From Gracilaria vermiculophylla (taxonomy: Eukaryota; Rhodophyta; Florideophyceae; Gracilariales; Gracilariaceae), in the NCBI GenBank assembly GCA_019155205.2, contig JAHNZQ020000004.1, positions 4,435,674 to 4,456,071 on the forward strand: a stretch of 20,398 bases of DNA, given 5' to 3'. The position numbers were made by a program, and so were the translations under genes. Below the pieces are notes generated by a model. That model worked only from the letters and a program-made list of their open reading frames with translations. It did no database searches and was not told the origin of the DNA. Positions 9,210-19,552 of the stretch are shown here, in pieces (the first letter of the stretch is position 1; each line of letters starts with the position of its first letter).

Positions 9210-11188
9210 AGTGGACTACACATCTTGATATGCGGTTCGATAAATTCCGCTCTCCGTTGGTGTGTCCTTCAGGTCCTGGAATTTATTCTCCCTTTCCTGA
9301 AACATGGCGGCTCTCATTGTCATGTTGATAGTAGTACAGTGTACTGACTCTCGAGACAAGCAAATCCTGCACGGCAGTCGGTAGCCTCGAGGGTTCGCAA
9401 ATCGGACACTCCTGAAAGATCCTGCCGAGGCGTATGAAGTAAGAGACGAGAGTGTCCTTGTCCTAGACGGTGCTCCCTGAGAGAAGGCGTATGTGAGGGC
9501 AATGGCCGTTTGCTCTGCCACGAGCGTGAGCTCGTTGATCTTATCTGAGGTGCTGGAGTCCAGCGTCTGGGCGGAAGCCCGACAGTTCCTTGAGGCCTTC
9601 GATTTGTCCGAAAGTGGAGCGTGGCTATGAAGAGCGACACGGTGAATATGCCCATAAGATTCCGTGAAACGCGCTAGCTCCGTATAGGTGGTCTTTGGGT
9701 GTGTGGTCAGCTAATTACGCCCCCTGACGCGGATTGAGAGAAGAAGTCCCTTGACAAACAACAACTTTGACCGCCGTTCGGGGTACACGTTCCCACACCG
9801 TTGGGCCTTCGTCCACAGCTAATTTGAGAACTCCGTCTCGTTTATTACCGTGTTGTGCCTGTAGGAGGTGCCTTCAGCGTCAGCATCTGCTATCAACGCG
9901 TCCGTTGTGTATCTTTTGAGGAGGAAATTTGTCACCTCCTGGTACGTCGAGAAGACCTCCGTTCCAAGCTTGTCGACAACGGTGCTCTCCCCAGTGAGGC
10001 GCGGCTGTAACAGCGAATGCGCTTGGACTGTGAGGTAGAACTGAAAGCCCCATATGGCGGCACCTTCATGGACACTATTGGTATTACACGATGAGCGTAA
10101 GGGTGTGAGAAAATTCAACACCGAGATGGGTTCTTCGCCTGAGAAGGAGTGCTTCTTCTTCTTAATATCCATCCGGGGCTGAATCTTCGTGAATCGTTTG
10201 ACCACTGGCGCGTCGTAAAGAATGGAGCGATCATTCAACCTGTCGGTTTCATAATCCACCACTTTGGCGAAGAGATCGTTCAGCAGGACGAGCTTCCTGA
10301 CCCTTCTGCTTTCCTCCTTCGGAGGTATACTTTCCTCCGAACTGGAGCTGTTTACGGATTTGGATTCCGAGCTTCTCTCCGAATCGGTGTCTGGCTTTCT
10401 TCTTCGCTTTCTCCGTTTCTTTTGGCGCCTTTTTTTTAGGTTGTCTAGGTGCCTGACGATATCCTCGCTATTGCGGTTCACCGAGGAGTATCCTGTCCTT
10501 CTCTCCTTGGGTAAATTATTTCGCGCCCGGTAATCAGTCCTCCTACGTAGGGTGTCAGATCCAGACGGTGCATAAAAATATTCCTGAGGCGATCCCGTTT
10601 CCGTACGGCAATATCCTTTCCTTATCTGGCGTACTGGGCGGCAGTATCCTGTCTTTCTCTGCCCGGGGTCTCCCTAGGTGGTGATAGAGGAAATCTATCC
10701 TGTAGAGAAGAATGAATTTGAAGCGCCGCTGCTGAAAGCCGCTGCGCGGTTTGAGAACACGTCTTCACACGGATAACATCTGTGATCACCTCTAGGAAGG
10801 GGTCTGAACCAAACAAAGCATCCACAGCACTGTTGAGCACTCTCCGTTGCTATTTCGTCCACAAGGGCGTGGCGGCGCACTTCAAAACGCGCCTCGTCAT
10901 CTGCCAAAATTCTTTCCACCAGCTACTGTGAGAGCCGATCCGCAAGGCGCGGGGCCGGGGACTCCAGTAGGGAGTTATCCTCCGCGTGTTCCCGTCCCTG
11001 CAGCTCCTAATGTTGCGGCTGGGATGCAAGGTTATTTTCTTCACCATCCACTTTGGCGTTCTGCAGAGGTGTCGCGGGTAATTCCTCTTCTCTCTGATCC
11101 TGCACTGTCCCACCGTGATTCTTGAAACGCTGCACAGAGGAGCCAAGATTCCGGAGAGACTTTCAGGACCCTCCAGTGTGGCGGCCAT
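9210..11188 (-). pseudogene. gag: gag of Ty3/gypsy copy E
   Basis: The start proposed is ATG 11186-11188 in a favourable context (aggagATGGCCGCC), giving MAATLEGPESLSG. The best segment, 9819-10481, has a Lys/Arg-rich patch (KKRRQKKRRKRRRK, a possible nuclear-import or RNA-binding stretch), an acidic Ser run and then a capsid-like part ending NFLLKRYTTDALIADA and ETEFSN. After a stop it continues with CGNVYPERRSKLLFVKGL, which fits the retrotransposon gag capsid fold. Further on, PCRICLSRE near 9380 could be a decayed zinc knuckle. Frameshifts occur near 10850-11000 and 9780-9819. Gag would form the particle that packages element RNA. Confidence 0.7.
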
Positions 11189-11485
11189 CTCCTGGGGAGC
11201 GCTGTGCGTGCTGTGCCCGCCGTAGGAGTCGCTTGCCTAAGGGTACTGTAAGGGGGTTTCCATTTGAGGTTTCTGATATTTTTATCGAGGAGTACGTCGG
11301 GGGTGATTTCCTTCCACTTCCAAATCCTCTTCAGGAAGAATTCCACTGCTGGTTTCTGATCGTTGCAAACTAAGAACTCTGTTCTGTTGTAAGTCTTCGG
11401 CTTTCTTTAGGAAACTGACCTTCTAAGTCGGGAGACCAGTTGTGGTACCATTAGGTCTTCTGTTGAGGTGGTACCGCACAACATC
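11189..11485 (-). other. 5' leader of copy E with an inverted repeat
   Basis: This untranslated leader lies between the 5' LTR and the proposed gag start. Right beside the LTR, gttgtggtacc (11439-11449) pairs with ggtaccgcacaac (11470-11482), leaving a 20-nt loop and a two-base bulge. No clear tRNA primer-binding site (TGG next to the LTR) is recognised; the sequence next to the LTR on the - strand begins gatgttgtgcgg. Confidence 0.5.
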
Positions 11486-11995
11486 TGTTAGGAGTTTTAT
11501 TGACTCCAAAGGTGGGATTTCCTAAACAATTGGCCTCCGGTTATTACTGTCACGAGCCGGGGGAGTTCTTAACGGGGATTCTTAAGCAACAAGCAGAAAA
11601 GTGGGTTCACTAGGCGGACAATGCTCCTACAAAAGCTGCTACGAGACGACCTGGGGATCTGCGGCTTAGAAACCGAAGAATACTCGACGAGAATCTCCAA
11701 TCAGGAAAGTAGACGAAGACTCAATGGTGCTTGGTTTACATCTCCAGAGTTGAAGCTCGACCGGCAGGTTGGATACCCCGACGGGATCCCGCCGCAACAG
11801 GTCTCATTACTGTAGTAGTTACCTGCACCGATTAACTGAAATAAATCAAAATTTTACCGTTTCTTAAGACTACTGTAGCGCACGTGAGCCGAGCTATGCA
11901 CCGCGTGGCTCATTTATTAAAATACGAGCCATTCTTAGGAATACCCCGTCGTAAAACCCACACCACAATATCAACTTAGGATCAACTGCACTACA
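11486..11995 (-). repeat. 5' LTR of copy E (510 bp)
   Basis: On the - strand it opens TGTAGTGCAG and closes CTCCTAACA. It aligns throughout with the LTRs at 1565-2044 (inverted) and 18326-18831. Gag-pol follows it on the - strand, so it is the 5' LTR and would hold the promoter of the element. The U3 end is next to a near-copy of its own last 20 bp (see 11979-12016), so the outer boundary could instead be about 12016. Confidence 0.85.
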
Positions 11996-12016
11996 CCTAG
12001 AACCTACTGTACTACG
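11979..12016. repeat. Short imperfect tandem duplication at the LTR end
   Basis: The run ggatcaactgcactacacc (11979-11998) is followed by tagaacctactgtactacg, an imperfect copy. The other LTRs carry this sequence once. It may be a small duplication at the LTR terminus or a chance similarity of the flank. Confidence 0.4.
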
Positions 12017-13009
12017 TTTTTGACATATTTGTCATATATGCAAAAAAACTCGAATAAATCGGGGGGTGGTCAGGGAAAGCCTCAAATGGATTATTAGAAA
12101 TGAGACGGAAGATGGGTGCTGCAAGTTGAGCGTGCTTTCGGGCTCAGCCTCATCTGATAGCGGCGTCGATGCAGACACCATTTTGAATCGAAGAAGTTCG
12201 ATTCCTTGTATCAGCAGTGATCACTGTCCGATTTACGATAGGAAGACGCAAGGCTGTGGGAGGCATGAAGGTTTCTCCGTTCGATGCCTTTCTGGTTTAC
12301 TTGGTTGGGTTGTGCTTCTATCTTTATTACTATCCGTGTGTTTCCTAATCCAGAAGCACTGCCTAATCGGACGCCATATTGAGCTTATATGGCCATTGAT
12401 GAGTGATATGGTAAATATAAAATACAGCCATCCAACTGAGTTGCGTGGCCGCCTTGAGTAGTTGCTTGCTTGGCACCGGCTACCCTAGGCTTCACAGCAA
12501 TATGCAAAAATAGATATCAAGAACTTAATATGAATGTTTGCAAGTGCACAAAAACATGACTCGAAGGAAGTTTACTTTTGCGCATTTTTGAAAAAAAAAC
12601 AGACTGTGACGTTTATTGCATACTGAATACGTGTTTACTCAACTATTTATATAATATTTGGAATGAACCTGACCTCGCCCATATAGAAGTTTTCATAGGC
12701 ATGTTTTGTGAAAAATATTGCACATTATGAATCACGGAGAATGTTGCAGTAAGCAAGGTATTTTTTTTTAAACACAATAATTTCTTATCTTTTGTGAATA
12801 GCAAGCTCTAAAAAACTTTTTAACAGCTTTGTACCTCAAGTTCAGGGATTACTGTCGTTTGAACGCGGCTGCTGTGCGTTGCAGTCTTCACGGTGTACGA
12901 GCAACGTGGTGTTTGTGAGCGTAACGTGGCGAAGGGAGAAGACAAACGCGTCTCTTCGCCTTTGAATAGCAAAGCCGTCGAGTGACTTCGTTTAATGATT
13001 ATTTTCTCA
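11996..13009. other. AT-rich spacer, origin uncertain
   Basis: This 1-kb stretch between copies E and F has a clearly AT-rich centre (12480-12850, with poly-A/T runs) unlike its neighbours. A frame on the + strand is open from 12024 to 12461; it lacks an early ATG, is Ser-rich, and has one hydrophobic stretch (LLGWVVLLSLLLSVCFLI) that could span a membrane. By my estimate an open frame this long could arise by chance once or twice in a window this size. The stretch could be the 3' LTR of copy F, a host exon cut by E, or plain intergenic DNA. Confidence 0.35.
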
Positions 13010-13021
13010 CTTCTCTCCCCT
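13010..13021 (-). other. Candidate polypurine tract of copy F
   Basis: On the - strand aggggagagaag is followed directly by TGAGAAAATAATC, which would be the opening of a 3' LTR. No second LTR is in the window to confirm it, so this rests on composition and position only. Confidence 0.3.
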
Positions 13022-13794
13022 ATCCGGCCTCGCCGCTCTTACTCCCGGCAGTTACAACAACGCCAGATATGCGGCGTCGCGAGTGTGCTGAGCCACAGGA
13101 TGGCGTAGCGCACTGTGCGACTTTAAAATAAGTAAAGTCCATTAAAATAAAACCATTGTATCCTCAATTCATATTATGGGTGTTCACAACGCGTGTCACC
13201 CTACGATACAATTACCACTCCCTACGGTGGCACTGTCGGTGGCGGGGTATCTTCGGCGTTGTCTTCGTGTCTCAGGGCGCTATTTGGTACGACCTAGACC
13301 TCTTCTTGGTGAGGGTTCAGTCCCGAGTTTGCGTCGTCTTGATACCGTCGTACACTGACGCTGTTCCGACTGTGACCAAAAAGAATCGCATTATCTCTGT
13401 CATTGAGAAACTAATGGCTGGTAGCTGTACTGTACCGAGATTGAGCGTTCTTGCTGTTCGGCGAATTCATGGAGCTTGCAGCGTACAAAACGCTTTCCAT
13501 GACACGTTCCATCACGATATGTCAACTTTTTAACCGCGAGCTTGGAAAAACGTAAGATATTGCGTCATTGCGGAGACAGACAATGCATTGGAAATGCCAC
13601 GCCCAGAACCACCACAGCCGCGTATAACGAAACAGAACTGTAGCTGCGCAGCGAAAATCATACGTCAAAGGGTCCGATCATGGTGTATCCAACATCCAGG
13701 GTTTTCCATAACCAGCCAAAGGCCTGGTTTGCGTTAAACAAGCGCTGAGACCAAGCGGAATCACGTCGCATCCAGTCTACTAGTTCCTGGTGAC
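13022..13794 (-). other. 3' untranslated region of copy F
   Basis: This lies between the end of RNase H and the candidate polypurine tract. A 125-codon frame on the + strand (13156-13533) resembles nothing I know and is treated as chance. I see no other feature. Confidence 0.4.
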
Positions 13795-15240
13795 CTAGTG
13801 CTCCGGTTGTATCTGTAAAGTTCCAGTCCTTAGAATGTTTTTTAGAGCAGCCTGATGCATTGTCTTCGTTATTCCGTACGCCACATTATGTGAGCTTCGT
13901 ACGAAGCCAATATCCGATACAGTCTTATTCTTGAATCTCTGTCTAACTGTGGCAATTTCTAGCCTGAGTCGCTTTTCAGAAGTTCTGGATCCCTTTGACA
14001 TCACATCAAATAGCGACTTTCTGTCCATAAAGATTTGTACGAGAATCTATCGATTTATTATATCACTTATCTCGGCTGCGAGCGGGGTTGCTACATCAAA
14101 AAGATCACTGAAAACAATTACTTCACCTGCCATCAGGGATCTTGTGCCTCGCGTAGCCTTGTAAGACTTTAAATGTATCGGTACTACATTGTCCGTATCG
14201 TCTCCCAGAAAAACAATGTGACCAAGTGGCGAAGACATGTCCATGTTCTTTGCAAAGGAAGAGTCTAAGTAGCCTATGACTCTCAGTGTTTCGCGGTATA
14301 ATCTCGGAAGACGAAGATAAAGTATGGTACTGTTCGCATATCTTACGGCCTGATTCAAATGTCGTACAAAACTTTTCTGATCATCCTTGAAGATTACCTC
14401 GGTCACCTGTGCAAGCTGGGAGATCTGAAAAAGACAATGAGGTCTAGTGTTGGCCAGCCAGGCCATCTTCATACGCAAAGGACGGAACGAGGAGAACGTT
14501 GCATCCAATGGGAGTTCTTACAGCTTCTTTGAGTACGAATGTTGCTCCTGCACAATTGTTGAGTCCGGCTTTCTATCCGGGGAAAAACCAGTGAAACGGC
14601 AAAGTAGACCTTGCTCCTCACCCATGTCGAACCTCTAGTTGGTTCTTGGGCATTGTTTCTTGAACTCACCATATCCTGATCTTAAGAAATCGTCCAAATA
14701 GCCACCAGATATTCTTTTGAGCAATCCTTCTTTCATTAGGATATACAATGCAGGGTCTGATTACAGCGGACTCATGTCCAAGTTCTTCACATGATGTTGG
14801 TCTATAGTCTGGTGCCATAAGTCAACTGATTTGCAGAGACCTTAGAGTGGCTTCAGCAGCTAAAGGCACAGTGACGGGTCCAATTCGAACTCCGGAACAA
14901 GATTGGTGATGAAAACGTCTCGAAGAATGGGTTCGGCAGCTAGAAGATATGCCTGCCAAACATCGGATGTCCAGGCATCAGACCCATGAATCATGGCAAG
15001 GGATAAGAGCAGCAGGATAGATGGATGCTCCGGAGTTGTCGTCGAACGTAACATCATGTGCTGAAGCTTTTCCCGATGTCCACCAATGACAAAGCGTGCC
15101 CTATACTTTATTCGCCCATCCCCCTTGGACTTGATATCTAAGAGGAATCGACCCGGAAGTATGTTCCCATCCGTTCGTACCTCTTCTCTCAGAGTTATCT
15201 TTAAGGTGCCACGGGTCAAGCGGTTCTTGATTGCGTTTTT
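13795..15240 (-). pseudogene. RT and RNase H of Ty1/copia-type copy F
   Basis: The RT opens with LPGRFLLDIKSKGDGRIKY and ARFVIGGHREKL, then AWTSDVWQAYL, which holds the first catalytic Asp. Two stops follow within KPL-stop-GLCK. The active-site box is Y-L-D-D at 14689-14700, with both acids kept. Farther on, LANTRPHCLFQISQLAQVT closes the RT. RNase H shows GYLDSSFA, with its Asp at 14263-14265, then GHIVFLGDD and GEVIVFSDLFD. After a break it continues at 13795-14028 with KSLFDVMSKGSRTSEK and SSHNVAYGITK, ending at 13795. The layout is typical of copia RT-RNase H. It is inactive through stops and frameshifts. Confidence 0.85.
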
Positions 15241-15379
15241 ATCAGCTTCCGCCATCTCCTTGGTGCTTGCTCTTGGGTCATTCTTGTTGATAATCTCGGT
15301 CAAGTATATGCCAGTCTGCTCTCCTTTGGCGGATCGGAAGGGGTCGGAGCACTTGCACATAATGGAGTTGAATGAGTAT

Positions 15380-16620
15380 GCGATTGTCTCAGGCTCGTAG
15401 TAGCGTTTGACGTGAGCCAGATTGAAGGGCTTTGCCGCTCCAATCGGGAAGTTTTGCACATATACCAGCTTCTTCAGCTCATCCACTCCACTGATCTTGA
15501 ACGGACCCGTCCATTCTCCGATACGGTTCTCGACGATGTTCTCCCTACAATTAAACACTTTATCATCAATCTGGTATGATGAGTAGCAGGCTTATGGTAC
15601 TCTATGCTTCAGAGCGCGATCGATCCTGAGTTTTGCCGTGCACCTTCCCATCCTGGTCCGAGCGATCTTTGCTACCTCTACACGACTTGCCAAGGTCTCT
15701 CTGCTCCTCTGAGGTTCGGATGTGGTGCGCACAGGAGGAAACTCATCGAAAACTAGTGCTGATGGTACAAGTCTTTGCGATCTAACTGTATCATTCATAG
15801 CCTTCAGAAATGCAGCAAGTGCTACCTCCGGCTCCATGGAAGGGTTCTGTACCATGATCTTTCAGTACGTTTTTCATAGATGGTGATGATACCGCTTGCC
15901 CAGCCCGAGACACGAGTGGGCTTCCACACCCGTGCAATCGAAATCAACGGTATATAGAGCCGTAATTTCGACGAACAGCTGTCTAAACGCACTGCTCTGG
16001 TATACTAACATTCAGTTTGGAATTCCAGTGTATATGGCTATCTAGAATGTGAGAATTTTCTTCCATATGGTCTTAGTAGACACGTCCGGAAGGAAGATGG
16101 CGGCTGAGAATCCAGTTCCTTCGTCGGTGTTGTGCAGCACGAGTTTGCCATTGATGTACATGATATCCATAAGAACTCTTTCATCAATGCGGAAATTTTC
16201 GGCTCCAAGTGAAACACGGAAGTGGCTCGGAGGGTTCTGAATTCTTTGGCATAGATCGCATCGCTTGCTAAGACCTCTCAATACTGCGAGTGTCTGGGGG
16301 CTTGCATCCTCGGGCCTCGCTCTCTTAATCAACTCGAAGAGTTTATGAGCAGCAGAATTAAATAGGTACCGTACCAGCTTGTGTAGCTGTGTTATTGTGA
16401 GGTTTGTTTGCGTACGGAAACATATATCAACAAACACAAGACCACTGGCAGCACGGCGCAAGGGAATAGACCAGCGATCCACAAACGTGGCTTGATTTTC
16501 GTCAGTGTTCATCTGCATCCTGTGCGTTAGACGGTACGCGACTGTGTCCGCAATAAGGGTCTCGCTTTCTAGCATTTCCATCACAAGCAGAGCGGGAATG
16601 TCCGCTAGTAAGACGTCCAT
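15380..16620 (-). pseudogene. Integrase of Ty1/copia-type copy F
   Basis: The zinc region has H (LHKLVRY) and CDLC; the second His of the HHCC motif appears replaced (Tyr in VRYLFN is a candidate). The first catalytic Asp is at 16165-16167 in LMDIMYING. After a TGA at 16012-16014 the next acidic position reads MLVYQSSAF: the expected Asp is Tyr (codon 16000-16002). The place where the Glu is expected reads GLGKRYH, a Lys at 15895-15897. So the catalytic triad is probably lost at two of three sites. The C-terminal part (15592-15855 and 15380-15558) has the segment GEWTGPFKISGV, a barrel-like tail. The gene is broken into at least three frames. Confidence 0.75.
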
Positions 16621-16689
16621 TGTGACCAGGACAGGACTAACGCGCGGAGGTGTAGCGAGGTGAATTTCTATCTGTCCAAGCGACTCATA

Positions 16690-16985
16690 CGTTACATCAG
16701 CAGGCTTGTAGCACGTGTGAGACAGTAACTTTCGAAGTCTTGGCGGTCGAAGCTAGCGATTCGAAAGAACACGCTTAAGTTCCTTAAATCCGATGACTGA
16801 TTCCTGTGCTCCAGTATCCACATAGAATCCGTCATCTCGAGACCGATTACGCTGCTTGGCAAGTTTTGTGACAAAAATGTGAGTGGCGTCGACTTCCACA
16901 GGCTCTCCAATGGGGTTGCGTTTCGGTAGAGCAGTTCTATGCAAAACTGCTCATCGGCACAGGCGACGGTGTTGAGGCACTAACT
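16690..16985 (-). pseudogene. Aspartic protease of copy F
   Basis: The active-site motif is clear: GFYVDTGAQESVIGF, with its Asp at 16816-16818. One flap and catalytic motif per chain is usual, since these proteases act as dimers to cut Gag-Pol. It follows directly on gag. The frame upstream (CADEQFC and further) is shifted by a base near 16920-16945, and the downstream end at about 16753 reads into a stop after LSNR. Confidence 0.75.
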
Positions 16986-16994
16986 TTTGTCGCC

Positions 16995-18325
16995 CTACTG
17001 AAAATATAATGGTGCTATGTACATTACATCTCGATTCATAGTAGCAACAACATGGTTCGTGAACCATTCTACATCGAATTTCTCGACATCTTTGCTGACC
17101 AAGGGTTCACCTCCACCTGTCAGTTGCTCATACAGGCAAACTTCCTTAACATCGTAACCTGGTCCATGATGGTCGTCGCCGCCATTATTCGTGTCAGAGG
17201 CATACTTGGTATCTCCCTCCGTTTCCAAGACAAGGTCCGACACAATGTGCACGGCGGACTCACCACTAATCATCCTTCGACGCACATGGTTACGGATAGC
17301 ATCAGGTAGACAGCGATGGCCTGGTTGCCAATGTCCGTGGCATTAAGGGCACTCATTGCGGCGGCGACATTCTTCAAAAGTTCCGGGTTGGGTGCAAGGG
17401 CGATGTGCTACCACTGGTATGCTTCTGACCGACGCAGGAGTCCCTTTAAGGTGGATGCTTTCGAGCGTATTTCGGATCCCGTGCATATTGTATATATAGT
17501 ATCTCCTCACCCACAGCATACGTCTCAGATGCCTTATTGATCTCTCTGCTTTCTTGTTTTAGTTGAAGACATTCACTGAGAGCAGTGGTAAGGCCATGGA
17601 AGGTATACTTGAGGGTAACAATGTTCCTACCTGGGAGCTTTGCCCACCACGATCCCAGAACTGCATTGCGAAGGTATCGAACCTTATGGTCCTGAGAGGG
17701 GAAGTGAGGAGGGCAGAGAGGAGCTAGTTCGTTTATGATGCCCAAAGCTATGCTCAGTCCCTTGGACTGCGTCATAAGTTCGTTCTCGACATGACGTCCC
17801 GATGGGAAGAGTGTTGAAGATTCCATATAATTGTAGTTGGCGGGAGTTACTATTATACTCTTTTATAATGAGCTACGCCATATCTTCAAAGGTTATATTA
17901 TCTCTAGCGTTATTGAAAAATAACGTACGAGCTGGGCCGTCCAAGATGTTCATGATGTAGTCGGTTTTCTGAGCAGGAGTAAGACGATGCTGGCGAGCAC
18001 TTACGTTGTAATCATTAGCGTTAGCTCAATTGACCGGGTTAGCTCTCCTTTGAATCGATTATCTTCAAAGTGTTGGAAGAAATGGCTATCTTTTTGTATA
18101 TCTTCTGAACTTTCACGTTTCCAAGCTGTGGCATTTTCGTTTGCTGGCTGTATTTATTCGGGACACGGGGCCACCTTGCATAAGCAATACCCCAACGCTT
18201 CCAGGTGATCCAGGTGCATCATCTCCACTAGCGTTGCTCCCACCATTCTGCCTGCGATCAATAGCTTCTGCAGGCCTGTTTGTGGTACTGTCAGTTCTCC
18301 TTTCGAGGTCGTAGAGCACATCGTC
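16995..18325 (-). pseudogene. gag: gag of Ty1/copia-type copy F, 5' end cut
   Basis: Recognisable gag blocks are ARQHRLTPAQKTDYIMNILDG and FFNNARDNITFEDMA (17876-17990), HKVRYLRNAVLGSWWAKLPG and QLKQESREINKASETY (17446-17826). A zinc knuckle follows at 17310-17351, CxxC then GHxC (CHGHWQPGHRC), with a TAA inside the first CxxC. A C-terminal acidic part (EKFDVEWFTNHV) ends at a stop at 16995-16997. The knuckle spacing is the long CxxC-x8-HxC form common in plant-type gypsy gag. The N-terminal end is lost where copy C inserted. Confidence 0.7.
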
Positions 18326-18831
18326 CGTTAGGAGTTATTATTGACTCCATAGTTGCATGTTACTTAAGGTGGTTTCCGGTAATCGCTGTCGCGAGCCGGG
18401 GGAATTCTTAAAGGGGGTTCGCAAACACCAAGCGGAGGGGGAGGTTCACTGGGCGGACAATTCTCCTTCAGGCGCTGCTATGAGGCGACCTGGGGATCGG
18501 CGGCTTAGAAACCCTGAGATGATCGACGAGAGTCTCCAACCGGAAAAGTAGATGGACACTCAAGGGTCCTTGGTTTACTTCCTCAGAGGTGAAGCTCGAC
18601 CGTCTGAAAAAGGATCAAGCCGGGAGCCCGCCTCCACAGGTCTCATTACTGTAGTAATTACCAGCACAAATTATCTAATATACATAAATTATACGGTCCC
18701 TTAAGAATGCTGTAGCGAAAGCGGGCAGAATTATGCACCACGTGGCCAAGTTAATAAAATACGAGCCCTTCTTAAGAATTTCACGCCATAAATCTACACC
18801 ACCATATTTCCGTAGGATCCACTGCACTGCA
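18326..18831 (-). repeat. 3' LTR, copy C (506 bp)
   Basis: On the - strand it opens TGCAGTGCAGTGG and closes CTCCTAACG, the final A having changed to G. It aligns with 11486-11995 throughout. The five bases outside it (tcgtc, 18321-18325) are the candidate target-site duplicate; the partner lies beyond the right edge. Confidence 0.85.
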
Positions 18832-18844
18832 TATCCCCTTTCCT
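18832..18844 (-). other. Polypurine tract, copy C
   Basis: On the - strand aggaaaggggata directly precedes the TG of the LTR, as in copies A and E. Confidence 0.75.
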
Positions 18845-19552
18845 AAACTGCACCACGTTCTCAAGGTGCTTCTTCCGAACGTTCGATCCCTGAGTGGTTC
18901 CTGTCGGTGTTGGTGCAAGCGCGACCTCCGGCGACGTGAGACATTCTTTCCTCCAGGGATTCCATTATACTTCCGTACTCCTGCGCGGCGTACCACGGCG
19001 GGCTCGTGCTTTATCCCTTGCGGTGGTTGCAGGCCCTGGCCCTCCTTGACCCGGCCTCGTCTTCTCTTTCTTGGCGTAGCCTGTCGGTGCTGCATCACCA
19101 GTCGGCGGCGTGAGCCTCCGCACACTTGAGCGTGTCGTGTACGGCGCAGGCAATCAAACTCCGTGGCCAGAGTAGGGGTCAGTCTGGACTGTTCGCTGAA
19201 TCTCTCAAGGCAACTGCAACTCCGATTCCTTCAAGGATTCTCTTTCTGGGGAACACCCGTTTCATTGCGTCTTCTCGTTGAGTCTCCGTGATGGTGCATC
19301 ATCTCATATTCTTCTGGTCTGCGGCCCCGTTGGCCTCCACTGTATATGAACTTGCGCTCCGCCATGATCCCGCATACCTTGCCGTCCTCCGATTGTCCGT
19401 CCTCTCCGCGAATTTCACGATGCCACCTCGACGTGGCTCCCTACTCGGTCGGGCGTATAACCGCGGGCCGCTCCCCTAGTGGCGTCTGTCCACTCTCCTC
19501 AGGTGTGAGGACACGTTCGACAGCCACTCATTCAGCTACCTACCCCTTCGAC
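18845..19552. other. Region between polypurine tract and antisense ORF, copy C
   Basis: It aligns with 845-1552 of copy A in reverse complement. Open frames exist on both strands, including a 114-codon frame on the - strand (18781-19125) that shares RLHQH and RDR blocks with copy A but runs through the tract into the LTR. No function can be assigned. It would be the 5' leader of the antisense frame. Confidence 0.45.

Larger units (their letters stand above)
2045..11995 (-). mobile_element. Ty3/gypsy chromovirus-like element copy E, nearly complete
   Basis: This is a roughly 10-kb LTR retrotransposon on the - strand. In element order it holds a 5' LTR (11486-11995), leader, gag, protease, RT, RNase H, integrase with D,D(35)E residues, a GPY/F-like segment and a chromodomain. 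An antisense frame on the + strand follows, then a polypurine tract and a 3' LTR truncated by copy A. The order RT-RNase H-integrase is diagnostic of Ty3/gypsy, and the chromodomain points to the chromovirus branch. All coding parts are interrupted by stops and frameshifts. The short overlap of the two LTRs (last 35 bp next to the internal region) differs at several positions, so the insertion is old. Confidence 0.85.
13010..18325 (-). mobile_element. Ty1/copia-type element copy F, internal region
   Basis: A second retrotransposon type, on the - strand. Its order is gag (with zinc knuckle), protease with DTGA, integrase, then RT and RNase H. Integrase before RT is diagnostic of Ty1/copia. The 5' end, including its 5' LTR, was displaced by the insertion of copy C at 18325/18326. 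The 3' end is not certain; a purine run at 13010-13021 is a candidate polypurine tract. All genes are interrupted. Confidence 0.8.

Noticed and set aside
11486..11995. First reading of this repeat as a + strand LTR (TGTTAG...ACTACA) followed by a gag-like gene in copies E and C
   Set aside because: The purine tract lies on the other side and strand, and gag-pol of copy E runs on the - strand. The + strand gene is therefore antisense and next to the 3' LTR.
13156..13533. A 125-codon + strand frame
   Set aside because: No recognisable motif, no support from codon pattern, and it lies in the probable 3' untranslated part of copy F. Length is within chance for this window.
18781..19125. A 114-codon Arg-rich - strand frame next to the LTR of copy C, considered as a nucleic-acid-binding protein
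   Set aside because: It runs through the polypurine tract into the LTR, and its end is not conserved in copy A. The Arg richness follows from base composition.
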